64,000 bases of DNA from Trebouxia sp. TZW2008 (taxonomy: Eukaryota > Chlorophyta > Trebouxiophyceae > Trebouxiales > Trebouxiaceae): positions 399,267 to 463,266 of the forward strand of contig BDIU01000412.1 of NCBI GenBank assembly GCA_002118135.1, given 5' to 3'. A program made the position numbers and the translations under genes. The notes beneath the pieces are model-generated. The model had not been told where the DNA came from. It worked only from the letters and a program-made list of their open reading frames with translations, and did no database searches. Positions 9,972-23,288 of the stretch are shown here, piece by piece; positions within the stretch are counted from its first letter, which is position 1, and every line of letters starts with the position of its first letter.

Positions 9972-12900
9972 ATGTCCAATCATTCGCGTCAAGTCCGCTT
10001 GGACAGCCTTTGCTTCACAGCTGCCGCTAGAGCAACAGCTGACAGGACAAAGGAGCAGCACCATTGTGATGCTGTCCTTGCTAGCAGCCTGCAGCTGCAA
10101 GGCTGGCTGCCTAGCAAGCTGACAGTCTATAGCAAGACTTCATCAGAAATGAATGCTGACGAGCTGGCAAATGCTGCTCAGGAAGCAGTTTCGTTGCTTC
10201 CTGCAGTAGAAGCATGTTCTGATCATCCTGTTCAGTCTTGCCAAACTGTAGAAATCCTGGCAGCAGCTGTGGAGACAGCCTGCAAGCTGCTATGCCAGAG
10301 AACAACATCTAATCTTGCAGTCACCTTGCAACTCTTGCTACCTGTTGCACTGGCTAAAGAGTCTATCTTGGACCTACACATAGCCATTGACAGCATGGTC
10401 TATGCTTTGCAACAGCTGCTCACCAAGCAAAGCTGCTGCCTACATGGTGCATCCTGCAAACAAGCCGCTACAGCCAGACTGCTGCAAGGACTTAGTACAA
10501 TCTGCTCAGCACGCCTCAGCTTTGGACTGTATGCCTGGACCAACGGTGCGTACTGCTTGAAATAGCTTTGCGCAACTTTCGTGTGCATGACTGTATTCCA
10601 GGCAGCAGATTTTATTCTGTCCAAAACAACGCGCAAGTACTCATCTGTGTCGCTCAACCTGCAGGACTTTCACAGTTGGTGACCACTGGTCTGCACCAGT
10701 CAGCAACAGAGTACAGGCCAGCAGCTCTCCGCATTGTGCTAGACATCATGGCCTTTCAACTCCTCAGGAAGCTGTAGTGGCTCTGCATTGCCATCAGCTG
10801 TCAGCAGCATCTCCAAAGAGTCTAGAGCTGTCAACACAGCGTTCAATCTACAATGTTGTAGAGATGCTGATGGCGCAGTCACAGTCCCCTGTGGTAACAG
10901 GTGATACTGACATTCTTCCTTCACCAATGCCTCAAGACAGTCTGTGCACTGTGTTCACTGACAAGCAATGGTGTTGATAGGTCTTATGCTTACTTGCCTT
11001 TGCAACACCCCAATCCTCAGCTGCAATGCTGCACATACTATTATTGGGTCACAATTTATCAGCTGCACTGTTGGCGTCATACCATGGCAACATACTATGG
11101 CCTGCTTGCAGGTAGCGAAGCACTGGACTTGGTACAGCTGTTGACAGCTCTTCTTCTCCAGGATGTAGCCGACATTCCCCCCTCAGTGGGACATATGTTG
11201 CTGCCCGCTGTGACCACGGTCTTAGACCTGGAGGGTGCTGATCCTTATCCCTGCTCTCCGTCAGCATTGCAAAGCAACTCTGCAGCAAGCACATCTACAT
11301 TGCATCGCAGCAGGCAAGGCTTGAACGTTGGACAACAGCAGCTTGCAGCAGGCCTGCGCCTGCTCTCCACTGTGGTACACAGACATTGTGGAGAGGTGAA
11401 TATGCAGCCAGCTGTCAGCGTTTTGCCCACAGACGATGACTTCGTGGACAAGCTGGACCAAGCAATTGTCAGTTACTTGGAGAGGTTCAGCAATCACAAG
11501 CCAACCGGCATGCTGATTGTAACCGCAGCAATTCATGCCAGTCTGCTACAAGACCACCCTCTCATCAACTTGGATGCTGCTAATGCACGTCAGGGGTTTC
11601 AGACTGGTAGGCAAAATTGATCAAAACCTTTCCTTGTAAGTGCAACAGCATGCTGCTGTTCAGCAGGTAGTTATCAGACATGTACAGGGTTCATGGCTGC
11701 GCAATTGAGCATGCATGACTGTGCTTGTTATTACTCACCATTGTGGCAGTGATTCTGCATGTCAGATTCCCTCTCAAAGGTAAAGTAAGATTTGCGCTTC
11801 ATGCAGGTTTGAAGTCCAGCTCGTTCCGGCTGCTGCTCGGGACTGACACAAGCAACCTCCAGGCTGCCATCAGAGCACGCGTGCTGATTGGCAAGCCCCT
11901 CAGCCGCCAGCAACGTACAGCTCTGCGTAATGTTGCACTTGGAGAAGGCCCAGCTGTATACTGGGCTGGCCATCCTGTTGCTGGAGCAGCCAGGTCCAAA
12001 GATGTACAGGTGACAGTCTCCTCTTTTTACCCCACTCCATCATGCAGTCTCTACCGAGCTGTCCCACATGCCAGATGCTGCAGCAATGCTTACCGCCAAG
12101 ACAATTATGCCTACTCAGCATCCTGCCCTGTCTGCTGTTATATACTAAGGCTTGCAAGTGTCCTGTGCCAATGCATGGCAATACAGCAAAAGAAATGCAC
12201 AGGAGCACTGTTGCTGTATTGTTCAAATTCACATCTGCTAGGGTTGTCCTGAAGTTGAAGTTTTGACTGAAATGCAATTCCCAAGCAGCAACTTGAGCTG
12301 TAGTGAGGATCAAGTCAAGCTTCAGCATGACAGGACCTTGTTCTCTTGTGTCTGTACTCAGCCAGAGCATACTGGGATTGCCAAGCTACTCACTCAACAA
12401 CAGATCCAAGCAAATTTGCTGATTTGCTGCAGTCCTGGCTTCTCACCAATTGCTAGCTTCTGCAGACTAGAGCTGCGCTTTTGCATGACAAAGCATAGCA
12501 GTAAAGTCAGCTGCTGGGCTGCACCAAAGATGTCAAGAAACCCAAACGACTTGCCAATCTTCGCTGTTGTGGAAAATCCATATTTCAGAAGCCAGCTTAC
12601 AGGGTCTATGTTCAGTTTGCCTGCTATGTAGCCAACAGGTACATGTTGGCACCGTAAGCCTCACTATAAAGGTAAATATACAGTTATTGCACTGCTGCCA
12701 AACTCAGGCAATCGCCAATTGACTGACGTACAATCTTAAAGCTGCTGCAGGAATCGCTAATCAACAGATTGACATACAGTCCTAATGCTATTGCAGAGCT
12801 CACCCTGCTGTGTACAGCTTGACATACAGGTTTTGTGCTGCTGCAGAATTGAATAAGTCATCAACAGATTGATGTACAGACTTTGTGCTGATGCTTGCCC

Positions 12901-15900
12901 TCCTGCACTCCCTCTCCCAATACCTGGCTTATGGGCCATTGAACCTACCAATGCGCCGTCAACAGATTCACCTACAGTCTTTGTGCTGCTGCAGAACTAT
13001 ACCTGCCGTTAAGAGTACACCACTTGAGCCTGGCGCCGGCAGTATGCTTTGTTTGTCTGCTCTCAGCCTGTCTCCATTCTGCAGGTGTGGCTGGAGTCTC
13101 ACGCGCCCAAGAGCAGGTATCTTCAGGATTTGCAAATGCTATTGGTCACTGGCAAAATCAAGCATATAGGGGGGATCAGGAGGCCTGGTGCTCAAGCTGC
13201 AGCATTCAGTTTGCAACCCCAAGGCCTGGCACAAGTGCTGCAGCTTGTCGCTCAGGCTGAGCCAGCTGCACTGCCGTCAACACTGGGAGCTTGCCATGCA
13301 ATGCTGCCTCCAGATTCAGACAGGTACAGTATTTTCTTCCTGTGATGAATGCCCCAGTTACCAAAGGAAAATGTCTTTATACTGAATTATCTTTACGCAA
13401 AGGGACCACTGCAGCCAAGATGCATTGATTGGCTCCCACTTGCATTCTCCATACAATGAGGGTGCCCTAGTCAAGAGAAGTTGCCGTGTGTTCCTCAGGA
13501 ACATCAGTCCTCTTTTGTGTGTAGACACCTTGTAAGGGCACCCAATTGAGCCAACTTGATTTGTTGGCTTACGTGCAGTGCTCAATTGCATTCACACTCT
13601 TAGCTTGCAATCCTGAGACCTGCAAATGCACTGAACATATCGCAAACACACAACACTCAGGACCTGTAGCCTAATTTGATCCAATTCATCTTTTGCATAA
13701 AATCTGCTCACAAGATGGTTGCCCCCATTGTGTTCTCTCACTGAGAACGGAACAGGGCACAACCTTTTTGCCTGCCGCAATCCTGTTCTTGGCAATTGTG
13801 TAAGGTCCCAAATGTCTGGTGTCTGCGACTGACTAAATGCATGTGTCTGCTTGTGCAGTCCAGCACCCAGGGATCCAGGCAGCCCAATACAGGATGCTCT
13901 TTGTGTTGGAGCATCTGCAGAAGATGGTGCATCCATACCCCACGCGCCTGAGCAGGCTTCAAGCCCTAGCCAGCTTTTTGGCCAGTCAAAGGCAGACGCG
14001 CCTGATGCCCCAGCTGATGTTCTGCGTCAGCAAATCTGCCAGCTCAAAAGTCAGAACCTGTCATTGAAAAAGCAGATTCAAGACATGTGTGACAGAGTGA
14101 CAGCAGACAAGGCACAGCTGCGAGCTCAGATCAAGCCAATGTGCTCTGCACTGCAAGCATGGCGCCAAGAGGGACACAAGCGAAGTCGGGATGCCATGAA
14201 GACAGCTGCAGCTGAGCACAGCGTCGCCATGCTGCCGCACAGGCAGACTCTGGGCAACCTGCAGGATAAGTCTGCTCTGCAGCTACGTCTGAAGGTCAGA
14301 CATCACAGGCAGCTCATCACCCAAAAGGGCCAAGGCATGCAGCAGCTGAGCTACGACCTGCTGCGCCTCATGGGGTACGCCTCCCAATCCTTTACAAACA
14401 CAGCACTGAGTGGCTGCTCACGCTTGTCTTGCATGGCAATCTTGCTTGCTAATGGCTCCTGTCTGTGACTCATTATGGCGAGCCTGGTGACCATTTGCAA
14501 ACGCTAACGCACAACAGCCCACCACCACTTTGGCAAAGCTTGCTGCTGCGCAAGAAGTGCAGTGTACACTGTCTAAGGTAGCCAGGTCATCCCAGGAGGA
14601 GGAGGACATAGGTTTGAAGGAGTAAGTTTGCATGACGCAATCTATATTGGGTCATGATGTCCGCGCTGCAGAGCTTCTGCTATTGATGGTAGTGACCTTT
14701 CACGCAACCCTCTCTAGGTTTGCGTAGCGATGATGCAATCATTTGATGGCTGTTGCAGGTGGCCAAAGACATATCTCGCAGCAGATTGTGTCCAAGGACT
14801 TGTCTGGCTTGCATGTCCAGCTTGGTTGATCAGGTTCAGCTTCTGACACATTTGCATTGACTCTTCAGACATCTGGTTGCTGGACTTCAGAAGCCTGGCT
14901 AGCAAGCACTTGATTTGCATGAGTCAATGCTTTGATGGATGGACGGATGAATAAGCTTGTGATGTTGCAGGCTGGTGATGCCGCTGCCAGGGCTGTGTGG
15001 CACTCTGACAACTGCCCTGCTGAAGTTTGATGCAGCTCAGCGGGACAGGGACCACTGGATGGACTGTTGCACATGGCTGCAAGAAGAAGTCTGCAGGTAA
15101 GGCAGTTTTGCTGGCATATGCGACACGGTGCTGTGCACATCTGTGTTTGCACTGTCTTTGCGCAACACGATGTTAGAGTTGTTCATTGCGCCACTTGATT
15201 GCCTGAGTCTGATGGACACACAGTCATCGCCTGTGTAGCACATGCTATAAATTTTGTTGGCTTGCTGAAGCATGTAAAATGCTGCTGCTTCTTCTTCTTC
15301 TCCCACTGCCAGCTGCACTTGGAGCTGCTGTCACTGCAAGTCAAGATGATGCACAATTGCATGCATGCCCAAAGCAGCCCTCATGGCTCTGGCCAAAACG
15401 CACGATGGATACTCTGACTGCTTCTATGCGTATTGCACCTTGTCGCAATGCAATGACTATTCCCTGCTATGTTTGCTATGCTGTCTGTGTATGTCCTGTG
15501 ATGTAGAGTGCAATTGGTTGCATGTCTCAGCTGGTGAGCTGAATGGTTTTAAACGGACTGCATCAAAGTTTGCATGTCACTTGCGGGTTTCCTTACCCCT
15601 TGTTTTCCCTGTTTTGACTCCAAGAAAGATCCTACTAGAAGTAATGCTCCTTGGCTTCACTCAAACAAGACCCTTTGTCAAATACATGCAGGCTAGAGTC
15701 CAAGCGCACCCATCTGCAGGGTGTCTACGCTGATCTAGAGGCACTTATGGCAGACAGCCAGTCCTTATCTGTGCACAGGCAGGCTTCAAGTAGTCAGCAC
15801 AGTGCTGAAGCTGACACCCTGTCAAGCCCAAAGCAAGCGTCAGATGTTCAGCCTAGCTCTGATGCTGACAGCTCCACGTTCCTAAGCCACAGTTTTGCTG

Positions 15901-18129
15901 GTCAGCCTACTGCTGAAGCTGACAGCTTCATGTCCCCAAGCCACACTGCAGCAAGTCTGCATAACTCTGAAGCCGACAGCCCCTGTGACGCTGACTGGTT
16001 TGCTGATCTGCTGCTGGAGCAGCAGCTACCAGAGGACAGCGGTGTGAATGACATTGCCAGCAGTGGGCCTGACAACAACAGTGGACGGGATGACCATCAC
16101 TGCAGTGGTGTTGGCAGCGCTAGCGATGTGGATGATGATGGTAGCAGTGGGAGCAACGTGGCCAGCGGTGACAGCGACAATGGTAGCAGTGGGGATGATG
16201 AAATGAGCAGTGGGAATGGTCAAGACAGCAGAGAGGATGGAGAAGACAGCACTGCACTGTCAGATGCAAAGGACTCTGAACTGCAGATGGGTCTTCTGCA
16301 GCAACAATACGATCGCTACTCAGCTCAGCACGACATGTTGACAGAACAGCTACAAGCAGCTGTCAACAATTTCTCAAACGACAAGTACAATTTCAAGACC
16401 AGGGTGCAAGACAAGCAGTGCAGCCTGATCAACAGGTACCACAAGCAGCTAGACGCAGCCCTGCTGGCACCCCTGACACAAAGGGATGATCTTCAATCAG
16501 AAACCTCAGACCTTTTACTGCAACTTGAGCGACAGCCCCAAGATGCGGTGCTGTCACAGCACCGAGTTGTGCTGGCGCAAATGTCAGCCATGACGGACCT
16601 GGAACACCTGGGCCAGGCCATCTGGCAGCAGCTGCACCATCCTTCCAGGTAAAGCAACTTCTTATTATGATGTGAGGATATTCTTGACGTAAGCACAAGG
16701 CAACGGATCAAGCACTGCATTCTGATTGCATTAATACCTCTGTGTAAGGATGATCCAGTGTAAAGACAAGCTTTTTGGTACTCGCAGCAGTTGTTACAAA
16801 GACATTGCTGTACAGGTATTGCAGAACGCACTGGTATCAATATGTGGGTCTCGCTTGGAATCATGCTATTCATTATGTATGCCATAGTTGATCTTCAAGT
16901 TTCTAGCTGACTGGTCTTCCACTCTCAATTGAGACCAAAACTTCAACCCTGATTTGCGCATAGGTCAAAGCACTCTGCATTGGCCACTCTTTTAGCCCAT
17001 TCCGGCGGCTGTGTCATGCAACTTTGACAGCATCTGTGACATCTGCACAGCTCGACAGGCTAACATGCAACTGCTTTGCTTGACTTTTCTCATGCTCCAC
17101 TAGCATGGCTCTCAAGCTGAGATTAGCCATGTCTTATGCAGGACTGAGGAGCAAGTTAGGCAAAACACTGAGCTTGTCAGACAGGAGGTTGCCTGTACCA
17201 GAAGCAAGACAGAGGAAGCCCAAAACCAGCTGTCAGAGTGGATGGAGAGCCACCACAAGCAATCTGCAACTAAGCGCAGGTGTGCTCAGACATACTTATA
17301 CAACCTGAACAAAGTGTTGCATGTCGATTGGCTGTGACCTTGAAGAGACAGCGGACCCTTAATTGAAGCCTGTGGTGCTGCACTTGTGATGATGTCATAG
17401 GGCAGGTGCACACGAAGTTGAACGCCTTGCTAGCGACAAGTCTGCGCGTTGGTCAGCCATAGTCCCTCTGGATTATGCACTTCTGGCATCTTGCAATGTT
17501 GTTATGACTCATCTCAGGTGGCATGTCATGTAAATTTAATTTAACTTGGTGCTGACATGCTTGAGCTCAAACATGCTATGACATTCTGCAGCATACTTCT
17601 TTTTATGGGAAACGCAGTGCGACGTCTAGCAGCTGCTGCTGCAGCATCATTGACATGCATGCTCTGCACAAATGCTGTATCCATGTGCATATACTGCTTG
17701 ACAGCGTCATTCAGCAGCACCAACTCATACTGCTGTGAATGGCAATCTACGTCGTGCAGGCTGCGCAGCAAGTAGCGCCTTCGTCACTCAGCAACACCCA
17801 AGCCTTTGCAATCTGTCAACGCCTCCCATCACAAAGTTGCAACACGCATTGCCGGAAGCATGCTGGCCACCAGACACCTATTTCAGATGCCCTATTGCCT
17901 TCTCAGCACCTCCTCATGCATTGCAACGCTCCTAGCCATGCAGCCAATCTGCTGCTGAAGTGCTGTTGCAGGTGTCAACTGACAGCAGTCTATGGTATGC
18001 AGGCTGGTGGCTGAAGTGCATGAGCTCAGGGTGGGCATTGCAGCGCTAAAGGGCTACTCCACATACTTTTTGGGGCAGACTCACAGATGCACGCTGGATC
18101 CCAACCCCTGCAAGAGGTCTCAGCCCTAG
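9972..18129 (+). CDS. Large helical/coiled-coil protein, family unknown (13 exons)
   Basis: Exons 9972-10545, 10602-10678, 10768-10893, 11063-11606, 11807-12009, 13085-13323, 13859-14374, 14586-14621, 14971-15096, 15692-16648, 17142-17279, 17401-17451 and 18003-18129 join in frame to about 1237 residues. Residues 1-590 are rich in Leu/Ala helices resembling an alpha-solenoid (for example LVQLLTALLLQDVADIPPS). Residues about 600-770 are coiled coil (QICQLKSQNLSLKKQIQDMC). Residues about 860-1000 form a Ser/Asp/Gly low-complexity acidic stretch. The rest is coiled coil, ending in a short heptad (WLVAEVHELRVGIAALKGY). A weak local similarity to the augmin subunit HAUS3/AUG3 (HRQLITQKGQGMQQLSYDLL and the C-terminal heptad) is from memory only and the protein is twice the usual length. 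A scaffold role in cytoskeleton or trafficking is a guess. The one-codon-scale exon at 14586 is the weakest piece. Confidence 0.7.
12715..13010. repeat. Intronic tandem repeat array
   Basis: Within the 1.07 kb intron before exon 13085, a unit of roughly 65-80 bases with core ACAGATTGACNTACAG...TTTGTGCTGCTGCAGA recurs about four to five times. Each copy ends in an acceptor-like CTGCAG, so it resembles the exon-edge arrays elsewhere in the window, though no exon sequence follows. Confidence 0.6.
16030..16245 (+). repeat. Ser/Asp/Gly-rich low-complexity coding tract
   Basis: Imperfect GGCAGCAGTGGG/GATGATGAT-type repeats inside exon 15692-16648 encode runs such as SGSNVASGDSDNGSSGDDEM. The reading frame is kept through the whole tract, supporting that it is translated. 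It probably forms a disordered acidic linker. Confidence 0.8.
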
Positions 18130-18785
18130 CTGAACAGCTTCGTCAACCTGTGTTGTCTTATATCAGCAGCAGCGGCACCGCCTCAGTTTACATTCTCACA
18201 GCCCACAGACTCGATGGTTCTTGGCTGTTTCACCTGCTGAAATGTTTTTCTCCCTGACAATTCGCTTGCCAGCCATCGTTGTACACAATGAACTTTATGC
18301 ATGCACATGTGTATGCATCTGCAAGCCCTTGATCTTGCCTCGTATTCATTGCTGGCTATAAGCAAATGCCTGTACAGCAGCTGTGATGATTGATCAAGTA
18401 GCAAGCTGCTAGAGTCAATGACCGCACTTACAGGTGCAAACAGTAGAGGGCGCAGAGAAAGTCATATCTTGCTGCAAATTAGGTCTGTCGCAAATGACAG
18501 CCTGGTGTGCTGATACTTGCCTAACTGTAGCTGATGTGTGGGCTCAGAGGTCTGAGACCTGACTCATTTGGTTAAGCACGCCAAGTACAATGAAATTTGC
18601 AGGAACCTAAGCTAAAGCTACAGGGTATTGAAATAAAATGTAGCACTCACTATCTGAACCTAGCAAACCACCAACACGACATACGTACACAGTAAAAGAC
18701 GTCAACACCACTTGAGCACGCAACACGCCTGTCCAGCATAGCACCACAACCACCTCACAGAAAGTATGGCCAAAAGATGATGGAG
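18130..18785. other. Intergenic region between convergent genes
   Basis: Between the stop of the + strand coiled-coil gene and the stop of the minus-strand thioesterase gene. No supported exon. It should contain both 3' UTRs. Confidence 0.5.
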
Positions 18786-20576
18786 TCACATGCTGGTACC
18801 CAATCTCTCTGGAGGAAACACGCCTTCTTTCATCAACTTGTATGCATCCTGTGCAAGACGTGTTGAAGATGGCGCAACAAAGAGGGCTCTTGCTTTTGCG
18901 TAGACTTTGCCAGTTGGACCGTCAGTGATGGTAGATCTCATCCACACCTTTCGGCCTTCCATGCTCTCAACCTCTGCTGTGCACAGAATTGTAGCGCCAG
19001 CGCTGATTTTCTGCAGGCATCAAGAGCAGTTTGATTGCAAAAAGGGCACACTGGTTGCAGAAAGGGTAATCTGGCTGCAGCAATGCTCAAATTCGATATG
19101 CTCAAGTATTTGATGCCGCAAGGCCAATTCTGCATCAGCAGATGTTGCATGCGTCTCTCGGGCTGCCTCTTTAGACAGAGGCTCCCGTTATGACGCCTAA
19201 CGGCGTAGACTTTTCTTTTCTTGTTTTCTTGCATGCGTTGGACCCAGCACACTAGATCTGCCTTGCTGATGCAACACCTTGCATTGGTTTGGCAGAACAG
19301 TAATCTATAGACGTGTGCAGTCACATGAGAAACAACAACAGGAAAAGCTCTCAAGAGTGACGCAGCACTCCTTCTGCGCATACCCCTTCTGTACATTCAG
19401 TGTGGAAAACCGTGAACTGCACAGTACAGACAGCAGCAACTCCTACCGCTTTGTAGTCGACTTCAAGGTGTGCTGTGTACGCTGGGCCCCAGAAGGGCAG
19501 GGCATTCTGCTTCTTCAATGCGAAGAAGAGGAAGCCCAGGGTTTCATCCATTATGGTTGCTGTGAACCCGCCATGCACAATGGTTGGAAAGCCACAGACC
19601 GCCCTGCATTCAACAGTCACTGGACTGGGTAAGCAATTGATTGATTGACCAACACAAAATGTGATTGTTGTAATGGAAAAGTAAAAGACTGAGCGGGCAC
19701 TGTGTAGCTGACAGCTCACTGGGTGATGCAACATTGCTATTTTTGTAATGCATGCAGGTATAAGGCAATGCCTGACTGCACCTGCAGATTATGTTTTGCG
19801 CTTTGGAACATATGTGACAGAATAACTTGGCAACACAGAGAGATCTTGCTGTTGCAGCATAGGCTGCAGGTGTGACGAGGTTGTAATACGCTGTAGCGCT
19901 CTTCCAGGCACCAGGTTGCTGCTGCAGTTCTGCTTTTCAGGAAGGAATCTCATGAGTACAAACAAATAGATGCGGCATTGAGAGCGCGCACCGTCCAAGT
20001 TGCATGATGTTATAGTATTTCCTCTCTGCTGTGTCATAAAAGCAGATCATGTCCTTCAGCTGACCATTATGTATGAAGGCTGTGAACTGCAGCAGTCAGG
20101 ACATGGCTGAGCTGAACTTATTTGATACAGATTGCTGATAGCAAAGCAACCTATATGGTGCTCAAGCTTACAATATGGTCCTGCTTCAGAAGCGGGTGTG
20201 TATCTATGCTTTGAGCGGATAGGACTTGCAGCACATTTTGCCGCTGCGGTAGTTGTTGCACCCAATCAGCCTCAAGCAAGCTGGATTGTGATGTGTCTTC
20301 GTCAAAACTGGTCTGTTGATGGACTGTGGCAGCAGCTGCAGATGTAAGGGCTACTGCAGCTGCGGCGGGATACAGAAGGAAGCTCTTTCTGCTGTTTGAA
20401 CTAGACCCTCTACCGCTCGCTGTTTGTACAGCTTCAGCTGCCTCTGAGCTGGCGGTTGTCGAGGAGCCTCTCAACAGCACCAGTTGCTGTTGAGCGATAC
20501 ACTCGGTCCGGGTGGACAAAACGGTCCGCGCGCTCGAAGACACTTTACCAGCAGCACGCAGCAGCTGAGCGCGCAT
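18786..20576 (-). CDS. Hotdog-fold acyl-CoA thioesterase, THEM4-like
   Basis: Exons 20576-20172, 20086-19992, 19624-19447 and 19010-18786 join in frame to 300 residues from ATG to TGA. The first 90 residues are Arg/Ser/Ala-rich and lack early acidic residues (MRAQLLRAAGKVSSSARTVL), which looks like an organelle-targeting presequence, followed by a possible hydrophobic segment (FLLYPAAAAVALTSAAAAT). The hotdog core carries IVHGGFTATIMDETLGFLF at about residues 180-200, the HGG...DE pattern of the 4HBT/THEM group, and ends in beta strands (AHLEVDYKAKISAGATILCT). The family hydrolyses acyl-CoA thioesters; substrate and compartment (mitochondrion or plastid) are not shown by the sequence. The gene is divergent from the first carbonic anhydrase. 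Confidence 0.85.
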
Positions 20577-21374
20577 GGCTTTGCTGCCGCAGCCGCAGTG
20601 GTCAGCGCAGACCGCACTGGACAGTGAAAGTGGTGCAGCTCGTCATGTTCATGTGATTGTGCACATGACGCACGTGAGTGTAGTAAGAGGCCCTTGAGCA
20701 AAGTTTACGCAAGTGCGGTCCAATAGAGCGCATGCAGCTGATGGCACGCTGACGCGTCGCTGATGGACGCTGATCTGTGTTCATTTCCTGTAGTGTGAAA
20801 CGTGATGGGTAGTGTGATGTACAATGTTGAGCAGCAGCGCTAACAGGAGGTATACAGATGAAGTTGGTGACATGGGGCATTGCAATGCCAAAAGAGAGAG
20901 AATTTTACAACAAACAAGGCACAATGGGAGCCATGACAGATCTGCCTAACAGTGTGCATGAAAGCAAGAATTGAAAAATTGCTGCCATGACAGCTTTCTA
21001 GTCCACATTCGTGTAAAATTGCAGCTTCAGCAAAGTGCAGCTACGTCTGACTACTATGTATGCACTTAAGCCCTATGCAGGGACTACGTTCAAAGTGCTG
21101 CTGACTGCACTGATGCTTTCAAGCCATCTGCAGCTTGCTGCGAGCTTCGTAAGGCAAGCACTGTCTTGGCAGCTATACCCTGTGCAGCTTGGTTTAGATT
21201 CATGCAGTTGATCAGTTGCGAAGTTGACCTGGGAACACTGTTGCTGTCTGATCTCAGGCACGCTTGATTGTGCCGGGTCAGGCTGCTCGTGCACAAGTCG
21301 GGAATGCTTTGCAAGGCACGTGTCAGCATACAGATACGCGCGATGAGCTCTGCAAGCACGTAAGCACTTGTAAG
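20577..21374. promoter_or_regulatory. Divergent intergenic region
   Basis: About 800 bases separate the ATG of the thioesterase gene (20576, minus) from the ATG of the first carbonic anhydrase (21375, plus). It must contain both promoters. No convincing TATA box or low-CO2-type element was identified by eye. Confidence 0.4.
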
Positions 21375-23288
21375 ATGCATATACAGCATCTTTTGGAGGC
21401 TAACAGGTGGGTGACCATCTTCAATACTTCTCGGTGTGCTGTGCGCTTTGCGTCAACTTTTGCAAGTACAAGCTCGCGCTGGCGCTGAAATTGTGTGCCC
21501 GAGCTTTCGCGTGTGCTGTACGACAGCAAACGAAACTGAGGGCCGCGCAGGAAGTGGCAAGCGGGCAAGTTGAACAAAAACCCGAACTACTTCACCTCTC
21601 TTGCTAATCAGCAGGCTCCAGAGTATTTCTGGATTGGCTGCTGTGACTCAAGAGTCCCGGTGAGCCTACACCTGGGGTTAGCAATACTCCAGCAACCTGC
21701 AAGCAGACCTGTCAGTATCATATGAGTGTGTGCGATCTCTTGACAGCGTCAATAAGCGATACTACAGCATGGAGCTCTTCCGACCAGCCCCCACAAAAAG
21801 TTGCCGCTGCTGCTTTTGTGCAGGCTAACCAGATCCTTGGCCTTGCACCCGGCGAGGTGTTTGTTCAGCGCAACGTTGGCAATTTGGCAACCCACAAGGA
21901 CTTCAACTGCATGACTTGCTTGGACTATGCAATCAACAGCCTCAAGGTCAAGCATGTGATCATCTGCGGGCACTACAACTGTGGTGCTGTCAAAGGCGCT
22001 ATCAGTATGGCCGACAAGACATCAGGACTTGTCAATCTCTGGATCTCAGACATCAAAGCCACGCGCAACAGGCATGCACTGGAGCTCAGTAAGCTTGAAG
22101 GGGACAAGCAAGTCAACAGGTAGCTCTGCACTTTCGTCAGTTCACATATCAACAGCCACACCATAGCTTGAGTCTGCAGCAAGCAGTGTGCTGATCTTGA
22201 AGCTGCTCAGACGTTACTGCTAGAGCTGTGTAAGCAATCCATATGGGTTTTGCTGACATTTTCAATGCGCTGCTTGAAGGTGTTCTTTCATATGAAAGCT
22301 TATACATGCCAGTGCTGACATAGCAAAAAAATGCACTTCGATGAGTGAGTGTTGCTGGGTACTGCTGTACAAGCTGTGCTATGACACAAACTTGCATCAG
22401 GCAGCTTTTCTTGCATCATCATCAACACAAGTCAGTCACCCAACAGCTCTTGACGCCAAATGCCACTGGTTTTTGCAGGCTGTGTGAGCTGAGCGTCATC
22501 ACGCAAGTCTTCAATGTCTGTACCAGCCCTTCAGTGCAGCTAGCTTGGGACAATGGCCAGGAGCTGTCTGTGTATGGCCTGGCCTATGATGTGGCTGATG
22601 GGTTGCTGAAGGTGATGCCCCACTAGCTTGTAATGCTGAGGTTCTGTGACATTGTCTACTCATTGAATGTCTGAAGGAGCTTGTGACATGCATGTTATTC
22701 CAAATACAGCATTTGCTGAGCTACATTATTGACTTCGCTGGGTTGATACCAATCGAGCATTGGTCACTGTGGCATGCAAACACAACCATCTCTGCAGTCA
22801 ACACTCCATCGTGAGGCTTGTGGCAAGTTTCACAGCGTCTCACGTAGTTGAAATGTACCACTGTTGGGCGCCACTGTGTCAGCAATTTGGGGTCTGCACA
22901 TAGTGAGTCAGCTGACTAGCCCTTGACTTTGTAATGCCTCCTGTCATCACGCAACTTCAGCTTGCAAATTGCTACAGCCTGTGGCATGCAACGTGTCTGC
23001 ATGTAGTTGTCAATGCAGTCACATGCAGCTTGCATGTGGCGATTTACCACCTCAACATTGACAGCATAACCATCATCGCAAGCACTGCACAATAGGCCTG
23101 AATTTGCAGGCTTCTGCTGGGATACATTCTTTCATATCCCCCTTGTTGCATCTGTGTAGGAGCTGACAAGACCAATTGATGGCTATGGCTCACTTGTCTT
23201 GGCAAAAGAGGCTATGCAGTTTCCGGAGGACAGCAGCAATCTTGATGGTCCTTGGTCAGATCAAGATCTTCAGCAGAGCGCTGTGTGA
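21375..23288 (+). CDS. Beta-carbonic anhydrase, copy A (C-terminally short)
   Basis: Exons 21375-21406, 21551-21659, 21824-22119, 22479-22611 and 23160-23288 join in frame to 232 residues. Beta-carbonic anhydrases interconvert CO2 and bicarbonate using zinc. The ligand set and dyad are present: C41, D43 and R45 in GCCDSRV, and H97 and C100 in CGHYNCGAV, plus FVQRNVGNLATHKD and NLWISDIK. The short N-terminus (MHIQHLLEANRKW) matches the cytosolic Coccomyxa-type enzyme and has no obvious transit peptide. Exon lengths 1-4 are identical to copy B (32, 109, 296, 133), proving recent tandem duplication. The last exon ends at LQQSAV where copy B continues for about 20 more residues and another exon. 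The final acceptor is TAG rather than CAG. Active-site residues are intact, so it is probably functional. Confidence 0.93.

Noticed and set aside
19351..19632. Plus-strand frame opposite the thioesterase
   Set aside because: Antisense shadow of the hotdog exon 19624-19447, whose HGG motif and frame-consistent exons support the minus strand.
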